Below, one piece after another: positions 45,003-59,600 of a stretch of DNA of 64,000 nucleotides (position 1 is the first letter of the stretch; each line of letters starts with the position of its first letter). The DNA is from Acanthamoeba lenticulata (lineage: Eukaryota > Discosea > Longamoebia > Acanthamoebidae): positions 1-64,000 of the forward strand of contig NAVB01000024.1 in the NCBI GenBank assembly GCA_002179805.1, written 5' to 3'. The translations under genes and the position numbers were made by a program. The notes under the pieces were generated by a model. That model saw nothing but the letters and a program-made list of their open reading frames with translations, searched no databases and was not told the origin of the DNA.

Positions 45003-47463
45003 ATGGATCGCAAGACAGATGGAAGCTGTTCGCGACCACCTCTGGAGAAAGGGGAGCTTGGCAGGTGCCGCAATGTTGGCTGGAGTGCATTGCCACGGGA
45101 AGTAGAGGTCATGATACTTGCCCGTCTACCTCCACTGCACGCCCTTCGGCTCGCCACGGTGTCCTCATCCTGGCTCAGTGTACGTGCATTGCCCACCACT
45201 TGCCCCACAGGGCGTCTTCCTTACACGTGTTGCGATCGAAGGCGGTGCGCACGCCACAAGTGTGGCGCGAGCTCAAGTTCACTAGCGGGCGCCTGTGCGC
45301 GCGGCTGCTCAACGAACACCTGGGCCGCCTGTGCATCGTTTATGGCACTGCTGTGCGGCGTGTCGAGCTTCACCGGTTGCAGCTGGTGACCGACGCGGGC
45401 GTGGAGATGCTGATGCAGTGGTGTCCTCACATGCGGGCCCTCAGCATTCGCCGCTGCCCTCACGTGACGCCCAAGGTGGGCACGCCTCTGGCTCCTCAAC
45501 CACTGCGCCACTCACCAGCACACTGATGACAGGCGCCCTGCAGGTGGTGGACTTGTGTACCGAACATGTCCGGGAGGACTTTGCCGAGCTGCGGCTCAAG
45601 GCCAAGTGGACCGGCGCGTTCCGCCTGCGGGTGCAAGAGTTGAGTGCGTAGTTCTCAGCTTGGGATCACCCGACACGAGCTGCGCATGGACTCACTTTCA
45701 TTCTCCCGCCCCTGCACTGATGGCGTCAGTTTGGCTGGAGAGCTTGAAGCGGCTGGTGAGCAAGTGCGGCCCTCGGCTGGAGGTGTTGGAGATGCAGGTG
45801 CAGGTGAGCATGCTCGACGGTCTGATCAACGAACTCGAGAAGCATATCGCTGCCCAGTGTGTTGGCCAATCTTCTTCTCCTTCTTCTTTCCGAGACTCGT
45901 TGTTCACCACCACGACTCCGGCAGGTGCGGTGCCCGCCTGAGGGAGCTCTCGCTGGACTTCATCACCAGCGCCGGGCTGGAGCTGCTGGCCTTCAACTGC
46001 CCCGGCCTGGAGATCGTCAACAGCACCACCGGCATCGACTTTGACTTTGTACCTTACCGCCTCTCCGGCCTCCCCTGCCGCTGGCCTGGGGCCAGAGTCC
46101 GCTCACTTCTCCCGGGCGTCTCGTCTGCGCGCAGGGAGAGTTGGGCGAGGCCAAGTTGGGCAACATCGGCGAGCGAGCCATAGCGCTACGCCACATCAGC
46201 TACCTGGGCGTTCCCTATGGCCAGCTCCCGCGGCTCATCGCCGCGGCCTTCACCCGCCTTGAGGCGCTGGAGCTCAGCGGAGGTCTCGAAAACGAGGATG
46301 CTGGCGACGAAAACGGCGCGTCGGAAGGCGATCGATTTGTTCCCGCCACGATGCTGTCGGACCTGCTTGGGCGGTTTCCGCACCTACATCGCCTCGGCCT
46401 CACCTACTACGCCCTGCCGACCACCTTTTTCTCGGCCTCGTCGCTCGGCTCCACCGCCAGCAGGTCAGCTCCTGAGCCAAAAGAGACGAATGGGTTGATT
46501 GATTGATTGATTGATTGAAGCAGGCCATCTGACCATTGCCTGATCGGGCACGCGCAGGACAGACTGACTTGCCTCAGCTTGGAGGGCTCCTCCGTGTCGG
46601 AGCGCGATGTTGAGGCGATTGGTGCCGAGATGCATGGCCTTGAAGAGATCAACGTTATGCATACCGTCTTCGACGACGATCTCGTGGCGGCCTTTTGCCG
46701 CGGACATGACGCCCAGCGCTCTCGAGTCCGTGTCTTCCGTGTCGATGGCACCGAAGTCACCATCGACGGCATCCAGGTGTTACGCTCATTCATACTCATG
46801 CCTTGAGCCCACATCCGTAGATGCTGACGCGTTTGTGTGTTTCTTTTTGTCTCATGTGATTCGGCACAGCGCCTGGTGGACTCGTGCCCGCGGCTGCAGT
46901 CAGTCGGCTCCTACGGGCCGCCTTTGACCACGGACGAGCGTCTCCTCGGCCTGGCCCACGCTGGCCCTCATCATGGGCCGAGGCAGCGACGTGACGCCCC
47001 ATGTACGTCGCGGACAACACTGGCGGCAACAGCAGAAGCAACGCGCTAATGCACACGAGAAACAACAGGGCTTGCGGCAGTTCTTCGAGCGAGGAGGAGG
47101 GCGTGAGGCCGAGACTGTGCTCGTTGTCGGTCCCGGGACCGCCCTGGACGAGCCGGCCCTGCGCGCCCTGCTCGAACACTGCCCGCGGGTGGAGAAGCTG
47201 CGGGTCAGCGCTATGGCCTCCTTTGATGACACTTGCCTGGCGTCCCTCGCGCTCCTCGCCCCGGCTTCCCTCATCACCGCCCAGATCGTGCGTCACGCCT
47301 CTTCTTCATCGTGCCGACCTCGTCGCATTGCAACTCACACAATCTCCACTCGTGAAAGATCGCGTGTCCTGTGACAAAAGAGGCGGCTGCAGATATGGCA
47401 ACCCGAGTCAGCTTCGTGCTGGACGTCCGCTTTACGGCCACACGAATGCACAAGGTGATGTAG
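45003..47463 (+). CDS. F-box / leucine-rich-repeat protein
   Basis: Probable substrate receptor of an SCF ubiquitin ligase. Exons: 45003-45179, 45242-45475, 45544-45643, 45730-45856, 45925-46048, 46135-46463, 46524-46776, 46870 to about 46957-46983 (3' end unresolved), 47069-47287, 47359-47463. The F-box is WSALPREVEVMILARLPPLH with LATVSSSWLS and VWRELKF. About ten LRRs follow (LVTDAGVEMLMQWCPHMRAL, LRELSLDFITSAGLELLAFN, CPGLEIVNS, LTCLSLEGSSVSERDVEAIG, LVDSCPRLQSVGSYG, CPRVEKLRVSAM). The exit from exon 8 cannot be joined in phase with a GT donor that keeps its LRR; a GC donor near 46957 would fit. A GATT repeat sits in intron 6. Confidence 0.75.
46495..46518 (+). repeat. GATT tetranucleotide microsatellite
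   Basis: About six tandem TTGA/GATT units inside an intron of the F-box gene, directly before the acceptor. Confidence 0.9.
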
Positions 47464-47679
47464 GCCAGGAAAAGAAATAAAGAAATAAAAAATTAAAATA
47501 AAAGAGACGAGAAACACAGAAGAATTGGAAGATTTACCAGATTAAGACTTTGTGTGCTAAAGCAGGGATGGACACGCACCATCATGTACGGGCTCCTTTC
47601 GCGACTTTTCTGCTTTGATTGTTCAAAATAAGCCCCCGGGCACATCATCTAGCGCCTTGCCTGCCGTCCCGTTAACGGC

Positions 47680-50600
47680 ATGGATGGGGCTCTAACTTGC
47701 TTCATCTTCACCTTCCTCTTCACAATCTCTCTAGCATCCCCCATAACACCAGATGCCTCTTTGCCTGATCTCTGCATTGTGGTCAATTACCACACTGGTA
47801 AAGCTTCCCCCTTCCTGCCGTTGTGGTAAATAGTACTAATTTTCACCTCTGGTGGGTCTCACTCAGCAACATTGCCTGCGGTTGATGGCTTAAACTCGCC
47901 GGCGCAAGAGTCGCCTAAGACTCCGCAGTGGAACAGCCTCAAATGGGCGCGTGACGCTTGTGTGACACACCAGGGTGACTCCTTCACCTTTGCCGACACC
48001 AAAGGGCAGCCCCAGTCTTCGCTCCAGTTGGCCGATGGCTTTGCGCAGTTGCAAGGGCTCACTTCGTCCAAGGGCACCGTGCGGCGCTCCATTACGGCAC
48101 AAGTCTCGGCTGACGGGCAGCAGCTCGACTTGCTGAACATCACCCTTGAGTTTGGCCTCTCTGTCAAGTCCGCCAAAACCAGCGCCAACATTGCGGGCGT
48201 CGTTTTCAAGACCATCACCAACGTTCCGCTGCGTGCTGCCACGAGCCTACCCACGGGGTGGCAAGGCGCCCTGCTCCCGCCCACCTTGACCTCTTCGTCG
48301 CTGGCCCTCTACGACGCTGACCTCTGCGACGGCACCTTCCCCGCCGTCGTGGACACCACCGTCAAGCTGCCCGTCAATGTCACCCAGATGCAGGACGTGG
48401 CCGACATTGTTCGGGACGTGTTGGGCAGCCCGTCCCTGCGCCAGGTCCTCTTTGACACGGCCCCGTCGGCCCTCCGCGAGACAGTCCGCGGGGCCTTCCT
48501 CAATTCTTCCTCCTTTGCCCCCGTGGCCGCGGCGGACGTAGTCGTCGGCAACATCTGGGCCTCTGCCTCGGCGGTCCCGGCCGTCGGGCTGCTGCTCCAG
48601 AGCGTGGTCAAGTGTCGCGGCTACGAGTGCGCGAACACGCCCGTGGCCGCCGCGTTGCAGCAGCTCGTGATTGCGTCAGCGCGCGACCAGGACCTGTGTG
48701 CCGCCCCTGTCCTTGTGACCGACTCTCTGAGGGCGTCGGTCAGCGTCGACCTCTCGGTCGTCCTCTCGCGGGCGGCTACCGACCTCACCGACGCCCTGGT
48801 GCGGGCTCGCGGCATGGGCGCCCGGAGCGAGGCCCTCTTCAGCTGCGATGACGGCGCCTCCTACATCGGCATCTCCCTCGTCGTGACGGGACCGCTCAAC
48901 GACACGCTGCCGCCGTGGCCGCTGCTGGGCCTCACCAACCAACGCACGGCCGTGAACCTCGTGCGCGCCATCCCCGTGGTGACGCGGGGCCTCATAGCCG
49001 GCACCGTCCGCAGCACGGCGGCTACCGGTCGGCCCAGCTTCTACAGCGTCCTGTCGGCCGACTTGTTCGCTGCGCACCGGGGCGGCCTGCTGGTCCCGGA
49101 CTACCCTCTGCGCGCAGCCGACCTGACCGCCAATGCCACGAGCCTCTTCGCTGCCGTCCGGAGTCGGCTGGCCACGACGGTGCCGCTCGTGGACGCGCTC
49201 CTGGTGGAAATCTTGCCGAGCGACGCCAAGGCCGTGGCCGCGCTGGTCGACGACTACGTCGGCCAGACGTTCGAGCCGTCGCTCTTTGGCTTCCTCCACT
49301 ACCTCGCCCGCGCGTGGCCTGCCCAGATGCAGCTTTTTGTGTCGACAGATGGGCTTGACGCTATGATCTCGTTCGACATCGCGCGCCCGCTCACCCGCAT
49401 CACCACTTCGTCAACCGCTGCGCCCATCGTCGCCCGGGCGAATAAGGCGCTGAACGCCCTAGGCGCCGCCGTGATAAAGATGTACGACAGCCTTGACGAC
49501 TACACGACGCCGCGAATTCCGAAGAACCTGGCCAATACCAACATCGGTCTGGCCCGCTTCTTCACCGGCGCAGTGACCATCAACTGCTCGCTCGCCGTGG
49601 CCGACCATAGCAGCACCACCGACATGGTCGTGTCCGTCATCGTCGAGCCGCGCTACAGCGCCGTTGCGACGGTGCGGGCGAGCTTCCCCGACGACTCTGG
49701 GGACTCGGACCAGCTGTTTAGCGCCGCCCGCATCGTGTACGACTTGGGTGCTGACGACGTGGCGATCACCGCCACGGCTGAATCCGACGTGGAGGACGTC
49801 ATCGGCGCGATGGTGGGGCTCACCCTCGGTGGCCACCTGGGCGTCGAGGGCTCGTGGGGCAACCCGTCGGCCCTGCAGGCCTCCCTGCGCGGCATCGCCG
49901 CGGGCATCGGGCAGGTCGAGTGGGCTCGCGGCGTCGTGCAGCCCTTCACCAACGTCGACTTTGGGCGCATGACGAACAGCGTGCGGCTGAACGACATGGT
50001 CGCCGCGTTGGCCGCTAGCGCGACCATCAGCTCCACGGAAACAACCACCGCGTGGACTCTGGCCACCACGCTCGAGAACGCGATTACGGCCTACGCCAAG
50101 AATGACAAAAATGTGATCCTCCGCGCCCGCGTCGTTCCTCTTCTCGCCATACAGACCCTCGATGTGGCCCTGGTCGTCTACAGCCAGAGTCGGGCGCAGC
50201 TGTCGGGCGTGGGCACTTCGTGGGAGACCGTGGTCGACACGTCGCGCCTGGAGATCCCGACCGCCCTCACCACGACGCTGCGCTTCACCGTGAGTCCGTC
50301 GGCGTTCAACATCAGCGCCTTCCAGGTGGCCGGCGCGGGCGAGCTCCACGGCTGGGCACTGCCCTTCACCTACCGCATGCTATCGGGCACGGTGACGAGC
50401 GGCTCCGTAGCCGGCTTGTCGGTGAACTTGCCCAGCACCTCGCGCATGCGCCTCGTGATGGGCGTCACCACCGAGCGGCTGGACCTCATGGCCAGCGTGT
50501 CCGACGCCGATCTCGTAGATCCTCGCCGGGCCGTGATGAAGGTTACTACTGTCGCCGACGGCTCCGATGCTCGCCACGGGACGCCCACGGTCACGGCCTC

Positions 50601-53600
50601 ACGCGTCATGGCCGTCCTGAGCGGCGTCATTCTGCCGGCCTTGCCGCAGGCCTTCAAGGGCGCGCTCAACGTGCCCATCCCGCCGCTGGAGCAGCCGCTC
50701 GGCTCGGTCACGCAGTTCAATACCCTCCTGACCAACATCCAGCCCTGGCTGGGCGCCGTGCCTCGGCCGGCCAACACGGCCCAGCTGGTCCAGTCGGAGC
50801 TCTATTGCACGGGCGTGCCGCTGGGTACCAACGTCACGGCCTTTACGCTCAACGTCAGCCTTAACGGCGACGCGCAGCCCCAGCAGTGCCGCGCGTCGGG
50901 GCCGCTGACGCCGGCCAGCGTCGCCGACCTGCGCGATGCCGTGGCGTCCCTGCTGGACGGCTGTGGGCTGAGCCCTTTCCTCGCCGTGCGCGCGCTCGCC
51001 ACGCAGAGGCAGCCGGACGGCAGCCAGTGTGGCCGCGTGGGCCTGTTCCCCGCCGTGCCGGGCATCGTGTGGAGCCTGGCCGTGGCGACGGTCTCGGTCG
51101 GGGGCAACGTGACCATCACCGGCAAGTGGGTCACGTCGCCCGACCCGGCCTTTGGCACCTGGAACGACTTTGCCCGCCTCGTCGCGGCGATCTTTGCCTA
51201 CGACGACGACCCGCTCGGCTCGGGCTCGGCCCAGTGGACGACGGCCAACGCGTCGCTTGTAGTGCCGCCGGAGCTGGCCGACTGCTACCCGCCGGAGCTG
51301 CCGGCCATGGCCGTGCGAGTCGAGGCCAACCACGCCGCCGAGGACTACGAGTTTGACCTGCAGCCTCAGATCACCGCGGCCGACGGCGCGCTTCAACTGC
51401 AATCGCACACGGCCAAGGGCTCCGGCGTCGTGACTTCGACCCTCTCGGCCGTCATGTTCACCGTCTTTGGCGCACCGATGCTCGGCGGCCGCGGTAACAT
51501 CAGCCTCAGCACGAACTTCGACAGTGTCAACGTCACCATCAACGCCACAGTCGTTCCGCCGGCACCCAACAACACGTTTGTGCTTCTCATTAGTGCCCAG
51601 GTCCTCACGCCGTCCGCCCGGCCCGGCCTCGAGGCGCCCCCGCCGCCGGCGTGGATCAGCCTGCGGCAGCTCATCGAGCTCCCGCCTGGGAAGCTCGTCA
51701 GTGCGGCCCTGCTGGAGGACGTCGTGCCGCAGATCAACGCCACGCTCCAGCCCATGATGGCCGTCTATCTCGTGCCGGCGGACGGGCTCGTCCACACGAC
51801 CGCGCAGATCCGCTTCGATCTCATGCGCCGCCAACTGCCCGACGGGCGCTGGCTCCTGCCGGCCAAGTTCGGCTTTGATGCCGTGTCGTCGCTGCCGGCC
51901 ATCACCAACGCCACCAACAGCCCCGCCCAGGCCGTGATCCTGGCCAAGGACCTGTCTATGACGCTCGCCACCGACGTCCAGGCCGCGCACGCCGTCCCGG
52001 CAGCCACCAACAGCAGCACGGCCGAGGGCCCTCGAGGCCGCATAGGCGCTCTTGCGTTCAAGGCCGCGCGGCAGGCGACGACCAGCCGCATGCGGGTGAC
52101 GGTGACGGGCACCAGCTCGTACCAGAACCTGACCGACCTCTACCCGTCGCGCGAGACCTTCTTTGACTCGTTCCGCGTGACCGTCGCCGTCAACAACTCG
52201 GCCGTCGTCACGGGCGTCGACCTGCCCGACATCGCCAAGCCCGACCACAATAACAGCTCGGCGGCCCACTACGCGGCCGCGGTCAACCCGGTGGGCCTCG
52301 AGATGGCGCGCGTGGCGGCGGGCCTTGGCGGACCGGCGCGCAACGAAACGCCCGGGATCCGCTTCGGGCAGGTGGGCCACTACCTCGTCGACAGCCTCGG
52401 CGCGCTCAAGAACCTCACGCAGCGGCTGACGTCCTGGTCCTCGAGCTTCAACGGCACCAAGCGCGCGATGGAGCGGTTCCGCGGCCTGCTGGCCACGAAC
52501 GAGTCCATTTGCGTGTGGATCGACCTGGCCAACGGCCTCGCCACGGCCATCACTCTCACGCCGCTGGTCAACCAGCCGATCCCGTTCACCCAGCGCACCT
52601 TTGGGTCGATTATCACCGAGAACGTGGTCGACCAGCTCGACGCGCTCGAGACCAACGTGTGCGGCGACCACCAGGCCTTCTCGTTCGACACCTTTTGCCA
52701 GTTTGTCCAAACGGCCTTCACCGGCACCGTGACCTCGTGCGTCAACGCCACGCTCTCGTCGGAGGCGCTCACGGTCGACCTGCTCGTGCGGCCCTTTGTG
52801 CGCACCTACGCCGACCGACTTAGCCTTGACACCCGCGCCCTCTTCAAGAACTCGGGCCTGCCCGCGGGCCTCGGCGGAGACGGCGACCTCGTCATCACGA
52901 CCGGCATCGACTTTCGCCTGCGCTTCATCGCCAACTTGACCGGCAACGTGACCTTTAGCCTCGACCACGACGTCACATCGCTGGCTGTTGACCTCGACTT
53001 TGACCTCCGCGGGTCGGTCTCGGGCACCTTTGGGCCCGTCACCCTCACGCTGCCCGACGCCCACGCCTGGGTTGGCAGGCCAGCCTCCCTCGTCGCCCGC
53101 CTGCCGGCTCCGTCGCACGCCGCCGTTACCGTTGAGGGCGCCGGCAGCAATGGCACCAGAAACCACACGACGATGCCCGTGCGGCTCGACATCGTGGGCA
53201 AGGCCGGCTTCGAGAGCGTGGTGGGCTTCAGCACGGACGTGCAGTGCCAGGTCAGTGTGGCCATCGACGACTTGGAGGCCTTCCTGGCTGGCAAGGCCGA
53301 CCCGGTCGTCCACGAGGAGGACTGCGGTGAGGGCTTTGCCGAGGAGCTCGTGCGGCTGCTGCACATGCAGTCGCTGGCCGACTCGTTCACGCTGGGCCTG
53401 GTCACCCAGTGGGAGACCGGCCTTGCGGCGTTCATCGATCTCTTCATCGGCGCGCTGCGCGAGAGCGCCGAGCTCCCGCTGGTGGGCAACCTCGTCACGG
53501 CCCTCGTCTCCGACAGCGTCCTGCAGGTCAACGGCGCCGACGCTGTGAACAGCCTCACGCGGGCCATCACCTCCATCGACGCCAACACGCTCCGGCAGAA

Positions 53601-56600
53601 CGTGTCGCAGACCGAGGCCCAGATCGAGCAGCTCGTGCTCAACCTGTTCACCGAGGCCCTGTGCTTCGAGTTCCGCCACCTGCTCGTTGCGTGCCCGCCG
53701 ACCCCGAGCGCGTCGGACCAGGTCTTTGCATGGCCGCTCCACTTTGGCGGCGCCAACGCGCTGCCGCTGCCCCATGTCGGGTTCGACCTGGGCGACCACG
53801 GCGTGGCCTCGCTGGCATTCAAGTGCGGCGTGGAGCTCGAGATGGAGTGGGACCTGCGGACGACGATGCTGTTTAACCGGTCGCACGGCCTCTCGTTCCA
53901 CTTTGACCCGAAGCGGCCCGTGTTCGAGGGCGACATCCTGCTTGAGGCCGACCATGGGTGCGAGCTGTCGGGCTCGCTGGGCTTTGTCGGCGCCGACCTC
54001 AAGATAAAGCAGCCGACGCTCCTGGCGGCCAACCTGACGGTGGACGCCGGCTTCAACATCGAGCTTGAGGCGTCGGCGCAGCTGCTGGGCGCGCTCGACC
54101 TGGGCTTTGGCGGCGAGCTGGCCGAGCGGCTGGCTCACTCGCCCGACGCGCTCGACGTACTGCCACACTGGCAGGCGACGGTCAACCTCACGTGGGACTG
54201 GGACTTGCGCCACAACACGCACACGACGCCCCACTTTGACATCAGCGGCATCGGCTTCTGCGTCGGGCGGCTGCTGACCAAGGTCGTGGCCGGCACCGTG
54301 GCGCAAGCGGCCGACAAGCTGCTCCACCCGCTCAACCCGGTGCTCGGGCCCGACGGCATCCTCCTCAAGCCCGTGCCGGGCCTGTCGGGCGTGTTCGGCA
54401 ACGAGATGAACCTCGTGCAGCTGCTGGTCTACGCATGCCAGTCGAGCAGCGAATGCAAGTTTGGCGGCCTGCTCGAGATGCTGCAGACTTTTGTCCAGGT
54501 CTTCAACGACATCGAGCGGCTGGCCGACATCGCGGCCATGCTCGACGGCGAGGGCTGCAACATCGTGCAGTACGCGCGCAACTTCACCGTCGACTTCCGG
54601 CACCCGGACCCTGCGCCGGCCTTCTACGGGCCGATGCCGCCAGAGGGCCTCCACTTCAAGGGCAACGCGCAGAGCAACGAGGAGCTCAAGTCCAAGGCCA
54701 GCGGCTTCCACAAGGGGGCCACCACGAGCGGCAAGTTTGGCGTCCGGATCTACGCGTTCGATGACCTGGCCGGGAACATGCTCGCCGTCTTCACGGGCAA
54801 GGACTTCCCCCTGGCGGGCGTGACGCTGCCGGATGTGACCTTCTTCGTGGGCATGGAGTGGCCCATCCTCATATGGGACCCGCCCGAGGTGGACATCATC
54901 GTCGGCGTCAACGCGCGGCTCACGCTGGCCTTTGGCGGCGTCTCGCTCATGTACAGCGGCATCGCCGGGGCGGTCAAGACTAAGTCCCCGGGCGTGCTCT
55001 TTGGCGCGCTGGCCCTGCCCACCCGCAACGACGACGGCTCCGTCCGCTGGCCCGTGCAGGCCGCCATCGGCCTCTACGGCGGCGTGGCCATCGACATCTT
55101 CATCTTCCGCGCCGAGACCTACCTCACCGTCACCCTCGAGGGCGACGTGGGCTTTGTCGACATCGACAACGACGGCTGGGTGACCATCAACGAGATCGCC
55201 TTCCTCATCCGCCTCAACGGCCCCGCCGGCGCCATCCGCTTCCGCATCATCCTCCAGCTGGGCTTTGGCATCAAGATTCAGACCTGCATTAACCTCATCG
55301 CCGTCCGCTACTGCTACACGTGGACCGACCAGCACTGGGACCACTCGTGGACTCTCTTTGAAAGCGAGACCAACGCGCTCGACTCCCTCGCCACGGCCTC
55401 TGGCGCCCAGACCTCGGTCAACCTCGCCCTCGTCCCCTTTGGCGGCGGCCGGCGTCAGCTCGGCTTTGTCGACAGCGAAAAGGACGACCACAGCGAGGGC
55501 TTTGCCAACGCCACAGCGCTCGCCGTGCCGGCGCTGACGGCCTATGACGCATGTGAGGACCACGGCCTCGTGCACGCTCGGGTGCAGGCCCTAGCCGCTG
55601 CGGCGGCCGCAGATGACGGTCTCGTGTTCTCGCTGTACCAGATGAAGACGGCCCTGACGGTGGACTTTACGCCGTCGGGCACGCCCTCCTTTGGCAGCGC
55701 GCCGCACATGTCGCGCAGCAACCTGCCCCTGGGCCAGGCCATCACCTCCCACGGCGACCCGGGCGACCGGGCCTTCACGTGGTCCGTGGGCTACGTGACC
55801 CAGCTGGTCATCTTGCCCGACCACCCGACCGTCACGCTGCGCTACCTCGTGAGCGATTACAAGAACCTGAGCACCATCTCCGTCTCGCCGCAGGCCGTCA
55901 CGCCCAACGCGGTGCCGGGCGTCACGATCGCCCGCTGCGCGCGGGTGCACTTTGCCAAGCCCAAGGCCTCGGTCAAGTTCAACCTGTGGGGCGTGCCGTG
56001 CCCGGTCCTGCTCGAGTCGGCCATCGGGACCAACATCTCCATCACTGGCCGCGTGGCTGACTACGCCAGCCGGCCAATCATCATCACGGGCCAGGCCTGG
56101 GGCGTGTTCAGCACCATCGCCGCCACGGCCCTCAGCATTAACTCGTCGGCCATCACGGCCGGCGACGACGACGGCGCCGCCCAGGTGGGTCTGCCGGCTA
56201 AGTTCAAACTGCTGTCCGTGACGGGCGACCTCCAGCGCTCGTCGGTCTTCACGCTCGGCGACGTCCCGGCGGGCACGTCGGTCAGTATCACAGGCGGCGC
56301 CGGGGACGACCGCTTCGTCGTGTCCGACATGCAGCTCCTGCTGGGCAGCGCCATGATCAATGGCGGTTCGGGCCTGGACTCGTGCGAGATCGTCGTCGAC
56401 ACGCCGCCGGGCCTGGGCGTGGCCATGACCGCCACGCCCACGGGCCTCGTCGTGCAGAACGGCCTCAACGCCACCCACCTCAACGGCTCCACCAGCCCGG
56501 GCAACAACAGCAGCAGCACCAACAGCAGCGGCTCACCGACGGTCTACGTGCTACGCCACACGGGCGTCGAGCGGCGAGTCTACCGCGTGCGGGGCGCACC

Positions 56601-59600
56601 CAACACGCGCAGCAACGTGACGCTGCTCGGGGTAGCGCGCGACGACTCAGTGGTCGTGGTGGCCCAGGGCGCACCCGGCGGCACCATCGTGCAGCACATC
56701 ACCGGGTGCGACGGCAAGTCGGAGCTGCGGATCAACATCGAGGGCAGCGGCTTCCACGAGGTCCACATCGGCGACAACGGCCAAGTGACCGGTATGCGCT
56801 GCACCGTCTGGCTCAACGTGGCCGCTGGCCCCGGCGCCAACGGCTCGACGCCGAACGACCTGTCCGTCGGGGTCATCATCGAGGCCGGCGCCGAGAGCCG
56901 CGCCCTCGAGTATGATATCCAGCAGAACGCGATCCTCGTCTACGAAGTCGACGACAAGGACGGCGGCTTCTTCCACCTCATGTTCCCCAACGAGGGCGTC
57001 GATCAGGTCCAGATCCAGTTTGGCAACGGCGGCTCCGTGCTGCGCATGGCCGAGGGCACCACCGGCACCGAGTTTGTGTTTGCCTTTAACGACAACAACA
57101 ACGCCAGCGCTGCCAACGTCACCGACGTCGCTGAGGAGCCACCTACCAACGTGGTGTACATCACGGCCACCAACAGTCCGGTCCTGATCACGGGCTCGAT
57201 CACGCAGCTCAACCTCGGCCCCAAGCAGAGCCAGATCGGCGGCGCCAATCCGCTCCGCGCCATTCTGGCTCCGGTCGCCATCGCCCAGCCTCTGACCAGC
57301 GGCGCGGTCGTGAGCCTGGCCTCGGGCACGGGCAAGAACGCTCCGCCGCAGAGCTTCTACCTCGACCAGGGCTGCCTCGCCCGGCTGAACAGCACCAGCG
57401 ACGGTGGCCCAGTCGGGCCTAGCCACGTGAGCCGCCGGCCGTCAGCCTGGCTCTGCAATCGCATGACGTCGCACGGCCTGCCGGCCGCCGCGTGCGCCAA
57501 TCCGTGCCCGCTGGTCTACGCGGGCGCCATCAACTTGACCATCGCCACGGGCTGGGCCAATGACTCCTTCTACGCCGTCAACGTCAGCACGGCCAGCGTC
57601 GCCCTCAGCCTCGGCCCGGGCGCCGACAACGTCACCTGGTTCGCCGGCGTGCCCGCCTCTGAAGGCCTCAACGGCAAGCGCCCGGCGCCGGCGACGGCGC
57701 GCATCGATCTCGGCCCGGGCGCCGACTTTGTGCTCGTGGATTCGCCGACGGGCAACGCCGCTATCTCGCTGGGCCGCGACAACGACGTCGACACGGTCGC
57801 CTTTTACTACGGCGGCCTCGCCCTGCCGCCGAGCGTGCACGATAACGTGATCAGGCCCGTCGGGCCCGACGATGCCTCTTTAGCCCTCAAGCAGGTCCGC
57901 ACCGAAGACCTCCTCTTCATCTACGGCGGCCACCCGACAGCGCCCGCCGTGGCAGCCGCCGACGGTCCGGTGATCGGCAGCGGCCGCGTCGACAGCGATA
58001 TTAGCAGCCGGCCGGTGGTCACGGTCAACATCACGGTGCCGGGCCAGGTCATAAACATGGACGTGCAGTCCAACGTGACCTACGTCGTCGTCGGCTCGGC
58101 GCCGCTGGCCACACTCAACCTCAACGGTCAGGCCCGCAAGCAGCCGCCACTGCCGGCCGCCCAAGACTGGGACATGGTCGTCGACGTGCCCTCGTCGGTC
58201 GCCATCGACGTCAACATGTTTGCCGCGGCCGGCTCGCGCACAATGGCGCTCGTCAATATCACCGGCGCCGGCAGGACCGGCCTGGGCCCGCAGCAACCGG
58301 TCAAGCTCGAGTCCCTGGAGCCGCCCGGTCTGTGCCGCATCACCGTGGGCGTCCTCCAGGTGCGCACCACGCACGTCGAGCACATCAAGCTCACCCCACA
58401 GGGGGCCGTCGCCGTCGAGGTCGCCGGCACGGCCGGGGCCGACCTCGTGATCCTCGCGCCGCCGCCTTCTTCTTTGCGGTCGACCGTTCACTTGGCCAGC
58501 GCCCAGGGCGATGCGCTTGTGGTCAACGCCTCAGTCGTCGTCTCGCAGGCTGCGATGCTCGCCGGCCACACGATCGTCGCCGCCGGCGCGCAGACGCAGG
58601 TGGGCTTTGACGACGACATGTCGTTCTCGGGCGCGTCGTTTGTCGGCGGCTGCCTGCTGGCCGACGGCATCGCGCCGCCGGCGCCCGCGTCGTTCTCAAC
58701 CTGGTTCGCTGCAGAGGTCATCGGCGCGGGCATCAACGCCACGGCGGCGGCCGCCGGCTGCTCGCTCTTTGCCAACCGAGTGGACAGGCTCAACCTCACG
58801 ACGCCCAGCCTGCGCATGAGCGGCCTCGGCGCCGAGCTCGTCATCCGGCGGCTCACCCTCCAGCGCGTGGCGGCCAACGTGGAACTCGACAACACGGGCG
58901 CGCCGGCGTGGACCAACGCCACGGTCCGCGGCACGCTGCTCGGCGTTGACGGCCGCTTCGCGGTCGACCTCGAGGCCGGCGGTCAGCTGACCGTCACCAC
59001 GCCTGTCTTTGTCGGCGGCGACAACGGCAGCCTGCTCGATGTCTATGCCGTCGACGACCGCGCCAATGCCACCCGCCAGCCCGCTTGCCAGTGGCTCTTT
59101 GGCACGCAGGCCGCCACAGCGGCCACGGCCTCGGGCGCGACCCTGCTCATGAGCTCCGCCGCCGACCCTGACGGCCAAGAATTGACCGTCGTCACGCTCT
59201 ACGGCTCATCGCTGCTGGCGCCGCGCCACCTGCCGCTGGTGCGCCTGCACGGCCCCGTGCGCCTCACCGCCCTTCTGCACAACGCCACAGACGGCACCCG
59301 GCGCGACGTCGTAGTCCGCCCGTCGGCGCTCTCGGTCGTGGAGGCCCCGCTCGCGCCGCCCAATGTGACCACGCCGGCGGCGTCCGCTACGGCGCCGCTG
59401 CTCCACGTCGCGTGGGTCGGGGCTCTGCCGACCTCGGGAGGAGCAGCCCACCAGGCGAGCCTCCAGCTGGAGCTGCTCGACGGCCACAGCAACAGCGTCG
59501 CCTTCAATGCCAGCCAACGCTGGCGCCACGCGCAGGCCGCCTTTGGGCCGCCCGTCATCGTCGTCCACGGCGCGGCCACGCTGGCCCTCAGCCCGCCGGC

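Noticed and set aside
50599..55575. A 1658-residue open frame antisense to the giant protein gene
   Set aside because: Its composition is Arg/Glu/Ala/Gly/His-rich without domains, as expected when a GC3-rich coding strand is read in the complementary frame. The plus-strand protein has a signal peptide, motifs and membrane helices.
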